Notes under the pieces: generated by a model
Told to the model about the DNA's origin: nothing
Databases searched by the model: none
Seen by the model: only the letters and a program-made list of their open reading frames with translations
Shown here: piece by piece, positions 61,434 to 64,000 of the stretch
Layout of the letters: the number at the start of each line of letters is the position of its first letter
How positions within the stretch are numbered: position 1 is the stretch's first letter
Translations under genes and position numbers: made by a program
Assembly (NCBI RefSeq): GCF_000418365.1
Contig: NC_021663.1
Coordinates: 1,302,001-1,366,000, forward strand
Source: Corynebacterium terpenotabidum Y-11
GTDB lineage: Bacteria > Actinomycetota > Actinomycetes > Mycobacteriales > Mycobacteriaceae
Direction: 5' to 3'
Length of the DNA stretch: 64,000 nt

Positions 61434-62104
61434 CAGGCGACAGCGCCTGCCGCCGCCGCCCGGATCGCATCGACCTGGGCCTGCGGGTCATCCTTGCCGA
61501 ACACGCTCGATCCGGCCACATACACGTCCACCCCGGCCGCCGCGGACTCGGCGGCGGTCTCCACCCCGATGCCACCGTCGATCTCGATGAGGGTGTTCAG
61601 CCCGTCGGCGTCGATCCGGGTCCGCAGTGCCCGGACCTTGCCCAGCACCTCCGGCATGAACGACTGTCCGCCGAACCCCGGCTCCACACTCATCACCAGC
61701 ACCAGATCAAAGTCCGCGAGATGGTCCAGCAGCGGCTCCACCGGCGTCCCCGGCTTCACCGAGATCCCTGCGCGCGTCCCGGCGGCGCGCAGCGTCGCGG
61801 CGAGAGCGACGGCAGCGTCCACATCCGCGACCGCTTCCAGATGGAAGGTGACATTGCCGAAGGCGGCGTACTCCGGTGCCCACCGCTCCGGGTTCTCGAT
61901 CATCAGGTGCACATCGGTGAAGGTCTCCGTGCGCCTGCGGACCGCCTCAGCCACCGGCAGGCCGAAACTGAGGTTCGGAACGAAGTGGTTGTCCATCACG
62001 TCGATGTGCAGCCAGTCCGCCCCGGGAACCTCCGCGATATTCGCAGCGAGATCAGCGAAATCGGCGGCGAGGATGGAGGGGGCGATCAGCGTCTGTTGGC
62101 TCAT
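61433..62104 (-). CDS. rpe: Ribulose-phosphate 3-epimerase
   Basis: Interconverts ribulose 5-phosphate and xylulose 5-phosphate, linking the pentose phosphate operon and the ribulose 5-phosphate used for riboflavin. TIM barrel, 223 residues. APSILAADFADLA, HIDVMDNHFVPNLSFG with the catalytic Asp and zinc ligand, HLMIENPERW, MSVEPGFGGQSF and IEIDGGIGVE are complete. ATG 62104 is chosen; ATG 62113 adds three residues. It heads the rpe-ribD-(E-A-H) cluster. Confidence 0.96.
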   Translation of the reverse strand: MSQQTLIAPSILAADFADLAANIAEVPGADWLHIDVMDNHFVPNLSFGLPVAEAVRRRTETFTDVHLMIENPERWAPEYAAFGNVTFHLEAVADVDAAVALAATLRAAGTRAGISVKPGTPVEPLLDHLADFDLVLVMSVEPGFGGQSFMPEVLGKVRALRTRIDADGLNTLIEIDGGIGVETAAESAAAGVDVYVAGSSVFGKDDPQAQVDAIRAAAAGAVA

Positions 62105-62321
62105 GGATCCCATGGTATACGCAGGCGCCCGCAGGCCATGTTTCCACCATATTTCGTGCAGATTTCCGCTGCGTATCGTGGCGATGTTCGATTCGCTCCG
62201 GGTTTTCCCATCCATTAGTCTTGCCTCACCAGAGCAAAGGAATTTCCGGCGTGGGTGCAGTGATCCGCCACAAGCGGTTGCACCACGACCGGGTACCCCG
62301 AGGCGAAAGATCAACCCGTTC
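62105..62321. other. Divergent promoter region of rpe and gltB
   Basis: The 217-bp spacer is AT-richer than the flanking genes near 62130-62250. It must hold both promoters; TATACC close to the rpe start is the only clear hexamer. No confident operator is seen. Confidence 0.35.
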
Positions 62322-64000
62322 ATGAGTTCGACATTCGGCCTGTACGACCCGTCCCGCGAGCACAGCGCCTGCGGCGTCGGTTTCCTCACCCGCAAGGACG
62401 GCGTCCCCACCCACGACGTCCTCGACCGGGGCCACCGAGCCCTGTGCGCTATCCCCCACCGCGGCGGCATGTCCTCCGAGGGCGTCGGCGACGGCGCCGG
62501 CGTGAACATCGACCTCTCCGTCGAGTTCTTTTCCGCCGTCACCGGCCTCGACCTGGAAGAGCGACGCTTCGGCGTCGGAAATTTCTTCCTCCCCGAGGAC
62601 GCCGCCCAGGAAGAGGTCGCCCGCGACATCGTCACCGCTGCCCTCACCGCGGAAGGCCTTGATGTCGTCACCATCCGTGAGGTCCCGGTCAACGCGGCCG
62701 CACTGCGTCCCGCAGCCCTCGCCTACCAGTTGCCGATTCTCCAGTGGGTCTTCACCGTCCCCGGATCGATGAGCGCCGCCGCTGCCGACCGGGCGGCGAA
62801 CTCCGCCCTGCTGCGCATCGAGGAGGCCGCCTACTCGCGCTCCGAGCTCAAGGGCCTGTACCCCCTGTCGCTGTCCACCCGCACCCAGGTGCTCAAGGGT
62901 CGTCTCAACGCCGACGAGGTCATCCCCTGGTTCGCCGACCTCACCGATGAGCGTCACAGCGTGCGGACCATGTACTTCCACACCCGGTTCTCCACCAACA
63001 CCGAACCGCACCCGTCGATGGCCCAGCCCTTCCGCCTCATGGCCCACAACGGTGAGCTGAACACCGACCGGAAGAACCGGATCAGCGACGAAGCCGCCGC
63101 CGCGTCCTACCAGCGCCACATCATCCGCCCGCCAGGGCAGTCCGACTCCTCCCGCCTCGACCAAACCCTCCAGTCGCGCGTCTTCGACGATCGGCTCGAC
63201 ATCGTCGAGGCCGTCGTCTCCCTCATGCCCCCGGCCTGGGAGAATGACACCTCGCTGCCGGAGAACGTCCGCGACATGCTGGAGTACTTCTCCCTCTACG
63301 AGGAGAAGAACGACGGTCCCGCCGCCCTCATTTTCAATGACGGTGACGTCGTCGGCGCCCGCCTCGACCGCCTCGGCCTGCGTCCGCTGCGCAGTGTCGA
63401 GACCGCCGACTACCTCATGGTCTCCTCCGAGGCCGGTCAGCTCGACGCCGAACCGGAGAACGTCCTTCACCGTGGACGTATCGAGGCCGGCGGCATGCTC
63501 AGCCTCGACCACCGCACCGGCGAGATCCGCCGCACCCGCGAAACCCTCGAGGACCTCGCCTCCCGCCGCGACTACGCCACCCTGCTGGCCGAGGCCCGCA
63601 CCGACATCCGCGACATCCCTGTCTCCGGCCTCCAGCGCGGCACCACCACCCTCGGCTACCAGGGTGACCTCAGTCTCTCCGGCCGGTTCGTCGCCTATTC
63701 CATGAACCAGGAGAGCTTCCGGTTCATGATGGACCCGATGCTCGCCACCGGCGCCGAGCGGATCTCCGCGATGGGCTACGGCAACGCCATTAACGCCCTG
63801 TCCGACACCGAAGGTGGTGTGGCCAAGTACTTCTCCCAGCGTTTCGCTCAGGTCACCAACCCGCCGCTCGACTCGATCCGCGAAGCCGACGGCATGACCT
63901 TCCGCGTCGCCCTCGGTGCCAAGCCCGACGGCCGGGACTCCGACGACCCGCGCGAACCCACCCACCAGATCGTCGTGGAGACCCCCATCCTCTCCCACCT
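62322..64000 (+). CDS. gltB: Glutamate synthase large subunit, 3' end outside the window
   Basis: NADPH-GOGAT alpha subunit; makes two glutamates from glutamine and 2-oxoglutarate. The first ~560 of about 1500 residues are present. A 16-residue propeptide ends in REHSA and is followed by the catalytic N-terminal nucleophile Cys17 in ACGVGFL. CAIPHRGGMSSEGVGDGAG, TRFSTNTEPHPSMAQPFRLMAHNGE and RLDRLGLRPLR complete the class II amidotransferase domain, and the central domain begins near the edge. ATG 62322; AGGCGAAAGA lies 12-21 nt upstream. Confidence 0.95.
   Translation, partial: MSSTFGLYDPSREHSACGVGFLTRKDGVPTHDVLDRGHRALCAIPHRGGMSSEGVGDGAGVNIDLSVEFFSAVTGLDLEERRFGVGNFFLPEDAAQEEVARDIVTAALTAEGLDVVTIREVPVNAAALRPAALAYQLPILQWVFTVPGSMSAAAADRAANSALLRIEEAAYSRSELKGLYPLSLSTRTQVLKGRLNADEVIPWFADLTDERHSVRTMYFHTRFSTNTEPHPSMAQPFRLMAHNGELNTDRKNRISDEAAAASYQRHIIRPPGQSDSSRLDQTLQSRVFDDRLDIVEAVVSLMPPAWENDTSLPENVRDMLEYFSLYEEKNDGPAALIFNDGDVVGARLDRLGLRPLRSVETADYLMVSSEAGQLDAEPENVLHRGRIEAGGMLSLDHRTGEIRRTRETLEDLASRRDYATLLAEARTDIRDIPVSGLQRGTTTLGYQGDLSLSGRFVAYSMNQESFRFMMDPMLATGAERISAMGYGNAINALSDTEGGVAKYFSQRFAQVTNPPLDSIREADGMTFRVALGAKPDGRDSDDPREPTHQIVVETPILSH

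Noticed and set aside
62217..62236. DtxR box upstream of gltB
   Set aside because: The segment starting TTAGTCTTGCC matches the DtxR consensus at only about 12 of 19 positions.
60254..62321. FMN riboswitch controlling the rib cluster
   Set aside because: No FMN-element core is visible upstream of rpe, ribD or ribE.

Overview
This 64 kb window is high-GC (roughly two thirds G+C) chromosomal DNA from a Corynebacterium. The support is a mycothiol ligase (mshC), an arabinomannan-type mannosyltransferase (mptB), WhiA/RapZ/YvcK, an aconitase gene followed by a TetR repressor of AcnR type, a GlxR-type CRP site, and a gene order that from memory follows the C. glutamicum block aspA-hisG-hisE ... mshC-uppP-pyrD ... 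nlpC-acn-acnR ... suf-mptB-ctaA-ctaB-tkt-tal-zwf-opcA-pgl-secG-ppc-tpi-pgk-gap-whiA-yvcK-rapZ-uvrC-rib-rpe. The species cannot be fixed from the sequence; the high GC and the lycopene-cyclase-like gene point away from C. glutamicum itself. There is no transposase, integrase or CRISPR array, and almost all of the window is core genome.

Layout. 1-9.3 kb: end of aspA, hisG-hisE-HAD phosphatase, a thioesterase-like gene, mshC-uppP, a lipoprotein, pyrD and a PEBP-family gene. 9.36-9.44 kb: tRNA-Leu(GAG) with its own terminator. 9.5-14.3 kb: TVP38-type membrane protein, an orphan helix-turn-helix protein, a DUF3097 protein, a conserved hypothetical and a secreted NlpC/P60 peptidoglycan hydrolase. 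14.3-18.7 kb: a nearly 1 kb intergenic region with a strongly structured leader, a perfect GlxR-type site and an AcnR-type operator, then acn-acnR. 18.7-24.8 kb: two membrane hypotheticals, an FMN 2-hydroxyacid oxidase, an ABC-F ATPase and a lycopene cyclase family protein behind an AT-richer spacer. 24.8-31.2 kb: the complete Fe-S assembly operon sufR-B-D-C-S-U-T on the minus strand. 31.4-38.2 kb: mptB, an ABC-2 exporter, ctaA, a small accessory island (two HTH proteins and an ImmA/IrrE-like metallopeptidase around four ACTACATT-type repeats), then ctaB. 38.4-45 kb: the pentose phosphate operon tkt-tal-zwf-opcA-pgl. 45-45.6 kb: a gene-free, repeat-packed stretch. 45.6-52 kb: secG, ppc and the lower glycolytic cluster tpi-pgk-gap (minus). 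52-57.6 kb: whiA-yvcK-rapZ-uvrC and a PH-domain membrane protein. 57.9-62.1 kb: ribH-ribA-ribE-ribD-rpe. 62.3 kb to the end: the start of gltB (plus).

The genes form functional blocks. The pentose phosphate operon makes NADPH, and its genes are linked by GTGA start/stop overlaps. ppc, tpi, pgk and gap feed or branch from lower glycolysis. The suf operon supplies clusters to Fe-S enzymes such as aconitase and glutamate synthase, both also in this window. ctaA/ctaB make haem A for the aa3 oxidase.

Many genes appear leaderless, with a TANNNT -10 hexamer 6-8 nt before the start codon; this decided several start choices. The regions most worth a second look are the HTH/ImmA island at 36.0-37.2 kb, the structured leader of the NlpC/P60 gene, the repeat cluster with a perfect 21-bp inverted repeat between pgl and secG, and the isolated lycopene cyclase gene next to suf. 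No clearly new multi-gene system was found; the HTH/ImmA island is the best candidate.
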